A stretch of 64,000 bases of DNA, from assembly GCA_963751955.1 (NCBI GenBank), contig CAVVWM010000011.1:682001-746000 (forward strand), written 5' to 3'. The first letter of the stretch is position 1, and each line of letters begins with the position of its first letter. Positions 9,502 through 17,664 of the stretch are shown here, one piece after another. Under the pieces are notes generated by a model, which ran no database searches, was not told the DNA's origin, and worked only from the letters and a program-made list of their open reading frames with translations. The position numbers were made by a program, and so were the translations under genes. The DNA is from JABDIY01 sp963751955. Lineage in GTDB: Bacteria; Actinomycetota; Acidimicrobiia; Acidimicrobiales; SZUA-35.

Positions 9502-10701
9502 GTGAACAGCCAGCGAACCAGCCCATCCACGGCATCGGAGCAAACTATTCTCGTCACCATCACCGGTGATGACCGGCCGGGCATCACAGCGGGCGTCATG
9601 GACGTGATCGGATCTGCTGGCGCCACGGTTGACGACGTGGAACAGACCGTCACACGACGCAAGCTTTCGCTTTCCATCGTGGTGCGGGTACCGCCCGGTC
9701 GAGATCTGGTCAAAGAGCTTCTGTTGTTCGGCTGGGAGCGGCAGATCCACGTTGATTTCGAAATCGTTGGTCAAGCGCCAACTCCGTGGCAGCCGGGTTT
9801 GATGATCACGATGGTCGGCACCGAGATCAACCCGCTGGAGTTCGCAGCAGTCGCTGCCATGTGCGCACGAACCGGAGGCAACATCGATCGGATCACCCGC
9901 CTCGCCCGCACACCGGTCATGGCATATGAACTTGTCGTTCGGGGATCCAGAATCGACGAATTGAAGCGCAACCTTCTTCTTGCCGGACGCGATCTTCGAT
10001 GCGACCTGGCGGTAGTCCATGAAGGGCTGGCTCAGCGCGGTGCCCGGTTGATAGTGATGGATGTTGATTCCACTCTCATCCAGAACGAGATGATCGACCT
10101 GCTCGCCGAATCGGCCGACAAGCTTCAAGAGGTATCAGAGGTCACCGACCGGGCCATGCAAGGGAACATGGACTTCGAGGAGTCACTGATCGAGCGCCTA
10201 GCTCATCTGAGGGGTTTGCCCGAATCCGCAATCGAAGACGCACGCAAACGGGTTGAGCTCACTCCGGGGGCCGCAACGTTCATTCGCACCCTCAACGCAC
10301 TCGGCTATCGAACCGCAATCGTGTCGGGAGGATTCACCGCTATCACGCAATCGCTGGCCGACGATCTCGGGATCGATTACGCGTTCGCAAACACGTTGGA
10401 AGTTGAAGACGGATTCCTCACCGGACGGGTGGTTGGCGATCTCATCGACCGAAAACGCAAGGCCGAACTGGTGCACGAATTGGCCCAGAAAGAGGGCATC
10501 TCGGTTGCGCAGGTCGTTGCCATTGGCGACGGCGCCAATGATCTCGACATGCTTGAAGCGGCGGGCCTGGGGATTGCGTTCAACGCCAAGCCGGTCGTAC
10601 AGAACGCTGCCGACACTACGCTCAGCGTTCCGTACCTCGACGCGATCCTGTTCATGCTCGGCGTGAACCGCGATCACATCGAAGCGGCCGGCCTAGCGTA
10701 A
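9502..10701 (+). CDS. serB: Phosphoserine phosphatase with N-terminal ACT domains
   Basis: Last step of serine synthesis: phosphoserine to serine plus phosphate. Two ACT-like regulatory domains (about residues 14-90 and 98-172, the first with the ligand-type segment GDDRPGITAGVM) precede a HAD phosphatase domain. That domain has the nucleophile motif MDVDST (Asp187, Asp189), SGGFT (motif II), Lys in RKRKAE and GDGANDLDML (motif III). Length (399 aa) matches the actinobacterial SerB2-type enzymes, which are feedback-inhibited through their ACT domains. GTG 9502 fits the leaderless -10. The next gene starts 5 bases after its stop. Confidence 0.95.
   Translation: MNSQRTSPSTASEQTILVTITGDDRPGITAGVMDVIGSAGATVDDVEQTVTRRKLSLSIVVRVPPGRDLVKELLLFGWERQIHVDFEIVGQAPTPWQPGLMITMVGTEINPLEFAAVAAMCARTGGNIDRITRLARTPVMAYELVVRGSRIDELKRNLLLAGRDLRCDLAVVHEGLAQRGARLIVMDVDSTLIQNEMIDLLAESADKLQEVSEVTDRAMQGNMDFEESLIERLAHLRGLPESAIEDARKRVELTPGAATFIRTLNALGYRTAIVSGGFTAITQSLADDLGIDYAFANTLEVEDGFLTGRVVGDLIDRKRKAELVHELAQKEGISVAQVVAIGDGANDLDMLEAAGLGIAFNAKPVVQNAADTTLSVPYLDAILFMLGVNRDHIEAAGLA
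10694..10699 (+). promoter_or_regulatory. Internal -10 element before the thioesterase gene
   Basis: TAGCGT, inside the last codons of serB and 6 bases before GTG 10706. Confidence 0.4.
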
Positions 10702-10705
10702 GACG

Positions 10706-11134
10706 GTGCTCGCGCTACCGGTCAAAACGGAGATACGGGTCAGATTTGCCGAAATGGACCCCTACGGTCACGTGAACCACGCGATGTACCTCACCTATCT
10801 GGAGCAGGGGCGGGCAGAAGCACTTGAAGCTGCCGACATCTCTTTGACCCGTGTTGCACAAGAAGGTTTTCAGTTCGTGATCACCGAGGTCAATGCCAAA
10901 TACCTTGTTCCTGCGACAGCGAAGGAACCGATCATCGTGGAAACCGCCATCGGTTCGCTCCGGCGAATATCAGGAGTCTGGTCCCAGCGAATCGTGAGTC
11001 CGGACCACTCCACCGTGTATCTCACCGCCGAGCTGAAAGCAGGCATCACCGATCGTCGCGGCCGTCCCGCAAAACCTCCTACCTGGATGTTGGACGGACT
11101 TGGCCGTCTCGTGCAGTCCGGCGACACTGACTAG
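10706..11134 (+). CDS. Hotdog-fold acyl-CoA thioesterase (4HBT family)
   Basis: 142-residue single hotdog domain of the 4-hydroxybenzoyl-CoA thioesterase/YbgC type. The diagnostic segment FAEMDPYGHVNHAMYLTYLEQGR contains the catalytic Asp and the HVNHxxYxxYxE pattern. Such enzymes hydrolyse acyl-CoA or acyl-ACP thioesters, and the substrate cannot be told from sequence. It lies between serB and an MBL hydrolase with almost no spacing. A role as DHNA-CoA thioesterase (MenI), which is missing from the men cluster in this window, is conceivable because that step uses hotdog enzymes, but nothing in the context supports it. Confidence 0.85.
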   Translation: MLALPVKTEIRVRFAEMDPYGHVNHAMYLTYLEQGRAEALEAADISLTRVAQEGFQFVITEVNAKYLVPATAKEPIIVETAIGSLRRISGVWSQRIVSPDHSTVYLTAELKAGITDRRGRPAKPPTWMLDGLGRLVQSGDTD

Positions 11135-12169
11135 ATGCCGATCGAACACAACCGAGACTTCGATCCGCGCTATGGCGAGTGCGTTCAAGTGGCACCCCTG
11201 ATCCGGCGCGTGGTGGCGAACAACCCCAATCCGTTCACCTTCACCGGCAGCGGTGTCTACCTGGTCGGGCAAGGCGATGTGGCGGTGATCGACCCCGGGC
11301 CGAATCTCGGTGCCCACCTCGATGCGATTGAAGCGTGCCTGGGAATCGACGAAACGATCGATCGTATTGTGGTCACTCACACCCATACCGATCACACCGC
11401 AGGGGTTCCGGCGCTCAAGTCGCGGACGTCGGCCAATACTTACGGCTTCGGCCCTCACGGCCCGATCAGCCAAGACGATCCGCTCGATCGGCTCGATTTC
11501 AGCAAGCACATATCCTCGGAGGACCGGGCAGCGTTCGAGCGCGAGTGGGCGGACCTGCCCGACGAGCTCAAGCGGGAAGGCCCCGACACCGAGTTTGTGC
11601 CCGATGTCGTAGTCGGCCAGGGGCCTACTGACGAGCGGGGAGTCAGCGATGCGATCGAGGGAAACGGCTGGTCGTTGGAGGTCATCCACACACCTGGCCA
11701 TACCAGCAATCACATCTGTTTCCGTCTCAGGGACGACGGAGCCGGTCGGTCGGTTGTGTTCACCGGGGATCATGTGATGGGTTGGGCTACCTCGGTGATC
11801 GCTCCTCCCGACGGTGACCTCACCGACTATTTGGCGAGTTTGGACAGACTGTTGCTCGTGGAGGACGAGCTCTACCTCCCAACCCACGGCCCAGCTGTCG
11901 AAGCACCTCAGCACTACGTGAGATCGTTCATCGAACATCGCGAGAACCGAACCCAACAGCTTGTTCAGGAGCTCAGGACGGGGCCGCTCTCGATAGTGGA
12001 CATCGTGCCCCGGATGTATGCCGAGGTTGACAAGAGGCTGTGGCGAGCAGCTGGGAACTCAGTGTTTTCCCACCTCCTCACCCTGCGCGACCATGACCGG
12101 GTGGCATCTCTGGACGGTTCCGACAGCATTACTTCCACCTGGCATCTGACCAATAAGATTGTTGCGTGA
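11135..12169 (+). CDS. Metallo-beta-lactamase-fold hydrolase (LACTB2/glyoxalase II-like)
   Basis: 344-residue MBL-fold enzyme. The metal-binding motif THTHTDHTAG gives His82, His84, Asp86 and His87. Further ligands are expected at HTPGHT and TGDHVMG, and LPTHGP supplies the last His. A C-terminal winged-helix-like segment (SIVDIVPRMYAEV) is typical of LACTB2-type proteins, in which it contacts substrate. LACTB2 relatives act on RNA or thioesters, and no specific substrate is assigned. ATG 11135 directly abuts the thioesterase stop codon, and its own stop overlaps the following hydrolase gene, so the three are co-expressed. Confidence 0.88.
   Translation: MPIEHNRDFDPRYGECVQVAPLIRRVVANNPNPFTFTGSGVYLVGQGDVAVIDPGPNLGAHLDAIEACLGIDETIDRIVVTHTHTDHTAGVPALKSRTSANTYGFGPHGPISQDDPLDRLDFSKHISSEDRAAFEREWADLPDELKREGPDTEFVPDVVVGQGPTDERGVSDAIEGNGWSLEVIHTPGHTSNHICFRLRDDGAGRSVVFTGDHVMGWATSVIAPPDGDLTDYLASLDRLLLVEDELYLPTHGPAVEAPQHYVRSFIEHRENRTQQLVQELRTGPLSIVDIVPRMYAEVDKRLWRAAGNSVFSHLLTLRDHDRVASLDGSDSITSTWHLTNKIVA
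12154..12159 (+). promoter_or_regulatory. Internal -10 element before the alpha/beta hydrolase gene
   Basis: TAAGAT, 6 bases before GTG 12166, at the very end of the MBL gene. Confidence 0.4.
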
Positions 12170-12933
12170 ACGAACGTCCCTTGACCGAGGAAATCTCATT
12201 CGTAGGTGGGTCCCAGGCTCGTCTGAGCGGTGTTCTCCACCGGCCTCCCGGCGAGGCGAAGGGATCGGTGCTCATGGCCCACTGCTTCACATGTTCCAAA
12301 GACCTGCACACGATGACCCGCCTGGCCAACGCTCTGGCCGAGGCTGGATTCGCCGCATTCCGCTTCGATTTCACAGGACGGGGCGACAGTGATGGTGACT
12401 TCGCCAAGAAAACCCTGAGCGGAAATGTGTCAGATGTAGTGCGGGCAGCAACATGTCTGATCGAGATGGGCTTCGGGCCGTGCGGGATGATCGGACACAG
12501 CCTTGGTGGTGCGGCAGTCCTTCTGGCAGCAGTTCGCACCAAGACGGTCCGCTCGGTGGTGACAATTGGGGCGCCGAGTGATGCAAATCACGTCCGCCAT
12601 CTCATCGCCCACTCCGAGGCCGAACTCCTCCATCAGGGCAGTGGGGCAGTCACAATTGCGGGCCGCACGTTCATTCTCGAAGCCGGCTTCTTGCACGATC
12701 TCGCTCACCATGATGTGCTCGACGCAACGACCAACCTGGCCCGCGCCTACCTCACGATTCACGCCGAAGACGACACCACCGTGCCGATCACCGAAGCCGA
12801 ACTCCTCCATGCAGCAGCAAAGGAACCCAAACGGTTCATTCGGTACGCCACGGGCGGTCACCTGTTTGCCGATCGAGATCAAGCCGAGCAACTCGCGACC
12901 GACGTGGTCGGCTGGTTTGCCGAGACTCTCTGA
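12166..12933 (+). CDS. Alpha/beta-hydrolase
   Basis: 255-residue alpha/beta-hydrolase fold. The nucleophile elbow is GHSLGG (Ser112), an oxyanion segment precedes it (LMAHCFTCSKD), the acid is expected in HAEDDTTVP, and the catalytic His lies in GGHLF near the C-terminus. The AHCFTCSKDLHTMTRL pattern is typical of cytosolic hydrolases that often accompany or are fused to OsmC proteins, but no OsmC gene is present. GTG 12166 overlaps the preceding stop (GTGA). The substrate is unknown. Confidence 0.85.
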   Translation: MNERPLTEEISFVGGSQARLSGVLHRPPGEAKGSVLMAHCFTCSKDLHTMTRLANALAEAGFAAFRFDFTGRGDSDGDFAKKTLSGNVSDVVRAATCLIEMGFGPCGMIGHSLGGAAVLLAAVRTKTVRSVVTIGAPSDANHVRHLIAHSEAELLHQGSGAVTIAGRTFILEAGFLHDLAHHDVLDATTNLARAYLTIHAEDDTTVPITEAELLHAAAKEPKRFIRYATGGHLFADRDQAEQLATDVVGWFAETL

Positions 12934-12957
12934 CAGCAGGGCGGAGGAGAACCCAGC

Positions 12958-13914
12958 TCAGCTGAGAGCCTCAACTACGGCTGCAACGCTCGAAACCGAA
13001 GCGATCAAATCCCAGCCCGGTCGCCGCTCACCTCGGTGATCGACAAATGCGGCGTCCAGCGTAGGAATCACACCATTGCGGTACCAGAGTTGCGGGTCGT
13101 CCTCCGGGGCCAAGAAGACCATCGGACTCGCCGCCCCAAATGTCGCATATGCGTTTTGGGCTGCGTCCTGGAAGACTTCCTGGATCGTGCCGGGCCCACC
13201 CGGTACAAAGACGATGCCACCAGTACTGATCGCCAGAAGCCCGTCTTCTCGTTCGGAGTTGCCGAAGTACTTTGCGATCGCCGTTCCGAAGGCGTTGGAA
13301 GGCTCATGACCATAGAACCAGGTGGGTACAGCCAAGTTGGTGACCGGCTCAGCGATCTTTGCTGCCACATTCAGCCCGACACCAACGAATCGGTCGGGGT
13401 CATCAAGAAAGGTGGGGGCTGAGGCCAATTCAGCCACCAGCTCGGCTCGCTCCTCGGCGCTCGACTTCGACGCGGCAGCCCCGAGATTGGCCGCTTCCAT
13501 CGCTCCCGGTCCGCCGCCGGTTGCCACGCAATACCCGGCTCGAGCAAGCGTCGCTCCCAATTCAACAGCCCGCACAAACTGCACCGAGCCGCGCGTGATG
13601 TGATGGCCGCCCATCACGCCGACGACGGTGCGCCCGTCGCGAAAGGCATCGAGAGCGACCGTTATCCCATGATCATGGAGCCGTTGGGCAAGCGCCTCGG
13701 CCGGAGGAACAACTTGCATGTTGGCATGTCGGGCCCGTTGGTAGATCTGTTGATCGACCGAACCGGAGAAAGGCGTGGTCGACCCAACCGAGTAGAGATC
13801 GGATGCTACGTAGAGGTGAGCGGGCGTTGGGTCATAGGGCAGACTGCCGAGTGCCTGCTCGAGGGCCGCAACGAGCTCCTCGATCTCGCCTCTCCAATGG
13901 GTGAGTTTGGTCAT
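12958..13914 (-). CDS. LOG-family protein (putative nucleotide phosphoribohydrolase-like)
   Basis: 318-residue Rossmann protein of the LOG/TIGR00730-like superfamily. Both hallmarks are present: GGGPGAMEAAN in the centre and PGGPGTIQE near residue 247. Family members with the PGGxGTxxE motif cleave cytokinin or nucleotide monophosphates at the N-glycosidic bond. This protein is longer than plant-type LOG (about 190 aa), with an N-terminal extension and an insert between the two motifs, so the exact substrate may differ. It begins 3 bases after the stop of the aldo/keto reductase gene and probably shares its transcript. Confidence 0.82.
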   Translation of the reverse strand: MTKLTHWRGEIEELVAALEQALGSLPYDPTPAHLYVASDLYSVGSTTPFSGSVDQQIYQRARHANMQVVPPAEALAQRLHDHGITVALDAFRDGRTVVGVMGGHHITRGSVQFVRAVELGATLARAGYCVATGGGPGAMEAANLGAAASKSSAEERAELVAELASAPTFLDDPDRFVGVGLNVAAKIAEPVTNLAVPTWFYGHEPSNAFGTAIAKYFGNSEREDGLLAISTGGIVFVPGGPGTIQEVFQDAAQNAYATFGAASPMVFLAPEDDPQLWYRNGVIPTLDAAFVDHRGERRPGWDLIASVSSVAAVVEALS

Positions 13915-13916
13915 CG

Positions 13917-14813
13917 CTACGGGAGTGCTTGTCCTTCGGACAATTGAAACAGCGAGTAGACATCGGCTCGGTCCAGTTTCACATCGACCGCGCCAGCCTG
14001 TTGTTCGAGACGCTGAGGACTCTGGCTTCCCAGAAGCGGAACCGGTTTCGAGGGATGGGCGAGGACGAATGCGATGGCCAAGGTGGCCCGATTGATGTTT
14101 TCCCGCTCGGCCAGCTCATCCATCTTGGCAACCAAATCAGGATTCACCCCGTCGCCGGTGGCGAGTGATCCCCCGGCCAAGGGACTCCACGGCAATGGCG
14201 TTACTCCCTCCCTCATGCAACGGTCGAGGACACCGTTGCGCATGGGATCGAGATTGGTGAGTGAGAACTCCATCTGATCGGCGACCAGCGGGAAGTCAAG
14301 GAACTTCTGAAGGGCATCGGTCTGTGCCGGAGCGAAGTTGGAGACACCGAATTCGCTCACTTTGCCGGCGTCACGCAGGGCCGTGAGAGTACCGGCAACC
14401 TCCTCGGGATGGGTGAACAGATCGGGTCTGTGGATCATGAAGAGATCTACACTCTCCACAGCCAATCTACGCAGACTGGAATGGACCGCTTTGGTGAGGT
14501 AGTCCCTTCCGCTGTCGTAGGGAACAGGCGGAGTGATGCCACCTTTGGTAGCAAGCACCATGCGACCCCTCAAGGACGGGTTTGCGGCGATCAGCTTGCC
14601 GAGCAGTGCCTCGTTCTCACCGAATCCGCTGCCACCCCAATCGAAACCGTAGACGTCGGCGGTATCGATCAGCGTCATGCCGAGATCGAGTGCGGATTCC
14701 AGCACGGCTTGTGCCTCGCTCAGCTTGTCGTTGGTGAATCGCCAACAGCCAAATCCGAGAGGACCGACCTGGAACGAACCGATCGTGCGTGGGCCTGGAT
14801 CAATCAAACTCAT
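13917..14813 (-). CDS. Aldo/keto reductase
   Basis: 298-residue NADPH-dependent (beta/alpha)8 oxidoreductase. Visible are the Asp and Tyr of DTADVYG, the catalytic Lys in LATKGG, the His in MIHRPD, FGVSNFAP, and the C-terminal nucleotide-binding stretch PVPLLGSQSPQRLEQ. It belongs to the aldo/keto reductase family that acts on aldehydes and ketones; no specific substrate is recognisable. The start is ATG 14813 because TACGAT lies 6 bases before it; a longer reading to 14966 would run through the divergent HD gene's promoter and start. Confidence 0.9.
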   Translation of the reverse strand: MSLIDPGPRTIGSFQVGPLGFGCWRFTNDKLSEAQAVLESALDLGMTLIDTADVYGFDWGGSGFGENEALLGKLIAANPSLRGRMVLATKGGITPPVPYDSGRDYLTKAVHSSLRRLAVESVDLFMIHRPDLFTHPEEVAGTLTALRDAGKVSEFGVSNFAPAQTDALQKFLDFPLVADQMEFSLTNLDPMRNGVLDRCMREGVTPLPWSPLAGGSLATGDGVNPDLVAKMDELAERENINRATLAIAFVLAHPSKPVPLLGSQSPQRLEQQAGAVDVKLDRADVYSLFQLSEGQALP

Positions 14814-14819
14814 GGACTG

Positions 14820-14825
14820 ATCGTA
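14820..14825 (-). promoter_or_regulatory. -10 element of the aldo/keto reductase gene (leaderless)
   Basis: TACGAT on the minus strand, 6 bases before ATG 14813. It is back-to-back with the HD gene promoter 25 bases away. Confidence 0.5.
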
Positions 14826-14849
14826 TGGCTTCTGATGGCGCTGCCGACG

Positions 14850-14855
14850 TACTCT
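14850..14855 (+). promoter_or_regulatory. -10 element of the HD-domain gene (leaderless)
   Basis: TACTCT, 6 bases before ATG 14862. Confidence 0.5.
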
Positions 14856-14861
14856 GTGCCC

Positions 14862-15461
14862 ATGACCGACGTCGTTGACCTCTCCGTTCCGAACCCCGAC
14901 GGTTTCACCGCCATGGTCGATGGGACAAAGGCGCAATGGCAACACATCGCCACCGCGATCAACCACTACAACGAGAGCTTCATCGATCGCATCGTCGGGA
15001 CGTTACGCGAACTCGAACAGGACGCTGGCGGGTTTGCCGTGGATCGCTTGGAGCACAGCGTTCAAACCGCAACTCGCGCATACCGAGACAATAAGGACAC
15101 CGAGTACGTGGTGTGCGCTCTCCTCCACGACATCGGCGACATGTTGGCCCCGTACAACCACGACAAGTATGCGGCCGCCGTTCTGCAACCCTTCGTAAGC
15201 GATGCCAATCACTGGATGGTGGAGAACCATGGCATATTTCAGGGCTACTACTTCTTCGAGTACCTGGGGCTCGACAAAGAAATGCGAGATCAGTTTGCCG
15301 GACACCCGCACTACGACCGGTGTGCGGAGTTCTGTCACAACTACGACCAGAACTCCTTCGACCCCAGTTATGACTCAATGTCGTTGGAGGACTTCATTCC
15401 CGCGCTGGAAGAAGTGATGGGCCACGGACCCCGGCGAAGCATCTACAAGGGTGCCGAGTAG
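14862..15461 (+). CDS. HD-domain protein, PhnZ/MIOX-like putative diiron oxygenase
   Basis: 199-residue soluble protein with an HD-type metal site. The His in LEHSVQTA, the His-Asp pair in CALLHDIGD, and the later NHDKY and MVENHGIFQGYYFFEY are in the order seen in the HD-domain mixed-valent diiron oxygenases (PhnZ, related to myo-inositol oxygenase) rather than classical HD phosphohydrolases. Phosphonate genes are not nearby, so the substrate is open. The start is ATG 14862, supported by TACTCT 6 bases upstream. Only 48 bases separate its start from the divergent aldo/keto reductase start, which suggests joint control. A plain HD phosphohydrolase is the alternative. Confidence 0.7.
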   Translation: MTDVVDLSVPNPDGFTAMVDGTKAQWQHIATAINHYNESFIDRIVGTLRELEQDAGGFAVDRLEHSVQTATRAYRDNKDTEYVVCALLHDIGDMLAPYNHDKYAAAVLQPFVSDANHWMVENHGIFQGYYFFEYLGLDKEMRDQFAGHPHYDRCAEFCHNYDQNSFDPSYDSMSLEDFIPALEEVMGHGPRRSIYKGAE

Positions 15462-15529
15462 GAGTCGAGAACATCCGCACGATCGCCTCCAAAGCGGAAC
15501 GTTTCATCGCGGGAGGAATGCGAGACCGG

Positions 15530-15576
15530 TGCCGAGATCAAACTACTGATCAAGGGGCTTGACCCGAGCCTCGGCA
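15530..15576. repeat. Nested inverted repeat between the HD gene and the Ada-AlkA gene
   Basis: An outer 7-bp stem (TGCCGAG 15530-15536 with CTCGGCA 15570-15576) encloses a perfect 5-bp hairpin (GATCA 15536-15540, TGATC 15547-15551). There is no U-tract. It could be a terminator of the HD gene or an operator for the repair genes downstream. Confidence 0.35.
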
Positions 15577-15636
15577 ACTTACCAAGATGTCGGATTTCCG
15601 CTAGTTCGTGCTCCGATGGTGGGGCACACTACGAGA

Positions 15637-17112
15637 GTGGATACAGCGACCGAAGCCTGGATGCGAGCGGTGGAGAGCCGGGATGCCCGTTTCGACGGGT
15701 GGGTAACCGTCGGGGTCACCTCCACTGGAATCTACTGTCGGCCCTCGTGCCCAACACCGGTTCGGCCCAAGCGAACCAACATGCGGTTCTTCCCCACTCC
15801 TGCCGCCGCCCAACAGGAAGGATTCCGAAGCTGCAAACGATGTGCGCCAGACAGCACGCCGGGTTCCCCCGAATGGAATCGTCGGGACGACCTAGTAGCC
15901 AGGGCTGTGAGAGCGATTGATGACGGTGCGGTTGATCGCTCTGGAGTGGCCGGGCTCGCCGATCATCTGGGGGTGAGCCCTCGGCACCTTCAGCGGGTGC
16001 TCACCGATGAGGTGGGAACCGGACCCAAGGCCCTCGCCCGGGCTCGCCGTGCCAGGGCCGCTCGTGTCCTGATCGAGACCACCGACCTACCGTTTTCCCA
16101 GATCGGCGTAGCCACTGGATTCCGGAGTGTCCGCCAATTCAACGACACGATCTCTGCGATCTTCGCCACCACCCCACGGGAGATGCGTCGAAAGGCAGCA
16201 TCGGCCGCCGCTGCAGGAGCCGGAGAATGGATCCCGGTGCGCCTTTCGTACCGGCCTCCACTCGCGGCTCGCCAATTGCTTCGTTGGCTCGAACTGCACG
16301 CTGTATCGGGAGTGGAGGAAGTGGATGGCAGTACCTACCGGCGATCGCTGAGACTCCCCGGCGGCGTCGGGGTGGTGGAGGTCGACGTGGAGAAGCGCCA
16401 AAGAAATCTGCTTGCGGCGCGCTTTCGCCTGTCGTCGATGGCGGATCTCCCCCAGGCCATCAACCGGGTCCGCCGACTACTAGACCTCGACGCCGACCCG
16501 AACGTGATCGCCCACGATCTCGGCTGCGATCCAGTGATGGCGGCACTCGTGACCAAGACCCCGGGCCTACGATCTCCGGGCGAAGTGAGTGGTACCGACG
16601 CTGCGATCAGGGCGATCTTGCATCAGCAGGTGAGCCTGGCCAGTGCGAAGGCGATGGCCAGCCGGCTCGTCGCTGCCCACGGAATTGCACTCCCCCAGCC
16701 GGTGGGAACCGTACGCTTCGCCTTCCCTGACGCTTCTGTCTGGGCACGGGCCGACGCCGACACACTGGGACTTCCCCGGAGCCGAGCGCAGGCGATCGTG
16801 AACCTCGGAGCCGCCCTACATGCCAACTGGGTCGACCTGTCTCCGTGGGCCGGCCGGAGCGAGGCAATCGCTTCGATCCAACGCGTAAAGGGAATCGGGC
16901 CGTGGACCGCCAACGTGGTGGCGGCCAAGGCGCTGGCCGACCCTGATGCCTTCGGGGCCAACGATCTCGTGCTGCTCCGCCAGGCTGAACAATTGGGACT
17001 CCCCTCGTCCCCAGCCGATCTCGAACAGCATGCCGAACGCTGGCGACCCTGGCGGTCCTACGCGATGCACCACCTCTGGAACCTCTACCTCAACGAACAG
17101 GAACGATCATGA
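15637..17112 (+). CDS. Ada-type methyl-phosphotriester sensor / AraC / AlkA 3-methyladenine glycosylase fusion
   Basis: Three-domain alkylation-repair protein (491 aa). An N-terminal Ada zinc domain carries Cys34 and Cys38 in TGIYCRPSCP and the later SCKRC pair, where the first Cys accepts methyl from phosphotriesters. An AraC-type HTH (VSPRHLQRVLTDE to GFRSVRQFN) follows. The C-terminal half is an AlkA-like HhH-GPD glycosylase (ILHQQVSLASAKAMASRL, VKGIGPWTANVVA, with the catalytic Asp in ANDLVLLR). It likely senses alkylation, activates its own operon and removes 3-alkylpurines. The start is GTG 15637, with CACACT 6 bases upstream and a normal Ada N-terminus. It overlaps ogt by 4 bases, so O6-methylguanine repair is supplied separately. 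Confidence 0.9.
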   Translation: MDTATEAWMRAVESRDARFDGWVTVGVTSTGIYCRPSCPTPVRPKRTNMRFFPTPAAAQQEGFRSCKRCAPDSTPGSPEWNRRDDLVARAVRAIDDGAVDRSGVAGLADHLGVSPRHLQRVLTDEVGTGPKALARARRARAARVLIETTDLPFSQIGVATGFRSVRQFNDTISAIFATTPREMRRKAASAAAAGAGEWIPVRLSYRPPLAARQLLRWLELHAVSGVEEVDGSTYRRSLRLPGGVGVVEVDVEKRQRNLLAARFRLSSMADLPQAINRVRRLLDLDADPNVIAHDLGCDPVMAALVTKTPGLRSPGEVSGTDAAIRAILHQQVSLASAKAMASRLVAAHGIALPQPVGTVRFAFPDASVWARADADTLGLPRSRAQAIVNLGAALHANWVDLSPWAGRSEAIASIQRVKGIGPWTANVVAAKALADPDAFGANDLVLLRQAEQLGLPSSPADLEQHAERWRPWRSYAMHHLWNLYLNEQERS

Positions 17113-17594
17113 GCACCCTTGTCAGAACCCTCGTGCCATCGCCGGTCGGCGAACTGCAAATCATCACCAGCGAACGTGGCGTCGTTGCGATCCTGTGGCC
17201 CGGCGATGATCGGTGGGCCTATGACACTTCTGAGGGCAGCACTCCGATCGCCGAACAGACTGTGAACCAACTCCAAGAGTTCTTCGACGGTACTCGAACC
17301 GAGTTCACGGTTCCCCTTGACCTGCGGGGTACCGAATTCCAGAAGATGGTCTGGCAGTCGCTGACTGAGATCCCTTTTGGACAAACGGTCAGCTATGCCG
17401 AGCAGGCTGCTCGCCTTGGCCGACCTAGTGCAGTTCGCGCAGTGGCATCAGCCAACGGCAAGAATCCGATCAGCATTGTGGTCCCCTGCCATCGGGTGAT
17501 CGGCTCCAACGGCACCCTCACCGGGTACGCCGGTGGACTCGAAGCCAAACGCGCACTGCTCGACCTCGAAAGCGGCCAACAACCCCTCCTCTGA
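17109..17594 (+). CDS. ogt: Methylated-DNA--protein-cysteine methyltransferase
   Basis: 161-residue suicide enzyme transferring the alkyl group of O6-alkylguanine to its active-site cysteine, Cys127 in the motif PCHRVIG. The helix-turn-helix DNA-binding segment (YAEQAARLGRPSAVRAVASANGKNP) and the terminal YAGGLEAKRALLDLE are intact. ATG 17109 overlaps the stop of the Ada-AlkA gene, so the two form a compact alkylation-damage operon, presumably induced by the upstream gene's methylated Ada domain. Confidence 0.95.
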   Translation: MSTLVRTLVPSPVGELQIITSERGVVAILWPGDDRWAYDTSEGSTPIAEQTVNQLQEFFDGTRTEFTVPLDLRGTEFQKMVWQSLTEIPFGQTVSYAEQAARLGRPSAVRAVASANGKNPISIVVPCHRVIGSNGTLTGYAGGLEAKRALLDLESGQQPLL

Positions 17595-17610
17595 TCCCAA
17601 CCTCGGGATC
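17593..17610. terminator. Hairpin between convergent ogt and guaB
   Basis: A perfect 6-bp stem (GATCCC/GGGATC, 6-base loop) begins at the ogt stop codon, in the 70-base gap between two convergent genes. There is no T-run, so it is only a candidate terminator. Confidence 0.35.
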
Positions 17611-17664
17611 TCCTGATGGAAATAGGCCCGTGAGGGCATAATCCATCTGAAGTTGGCCCGAACC

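Noticed and set aside
10706..11134. Calling the hotdog thioesterase MenI
   Set aside because: The men cluster lacks MenI and the fold is right, but the gene is 33 kb away and next to unrelated hydrolases, so there is no positive evidence.
14409..14861. Upstream extension of the HD-domain gene across the aldo/keto reductase
   Set aside because: It is antisense to a well-conserved enzyme, and a leaderless signal places the start at ATG 14862.
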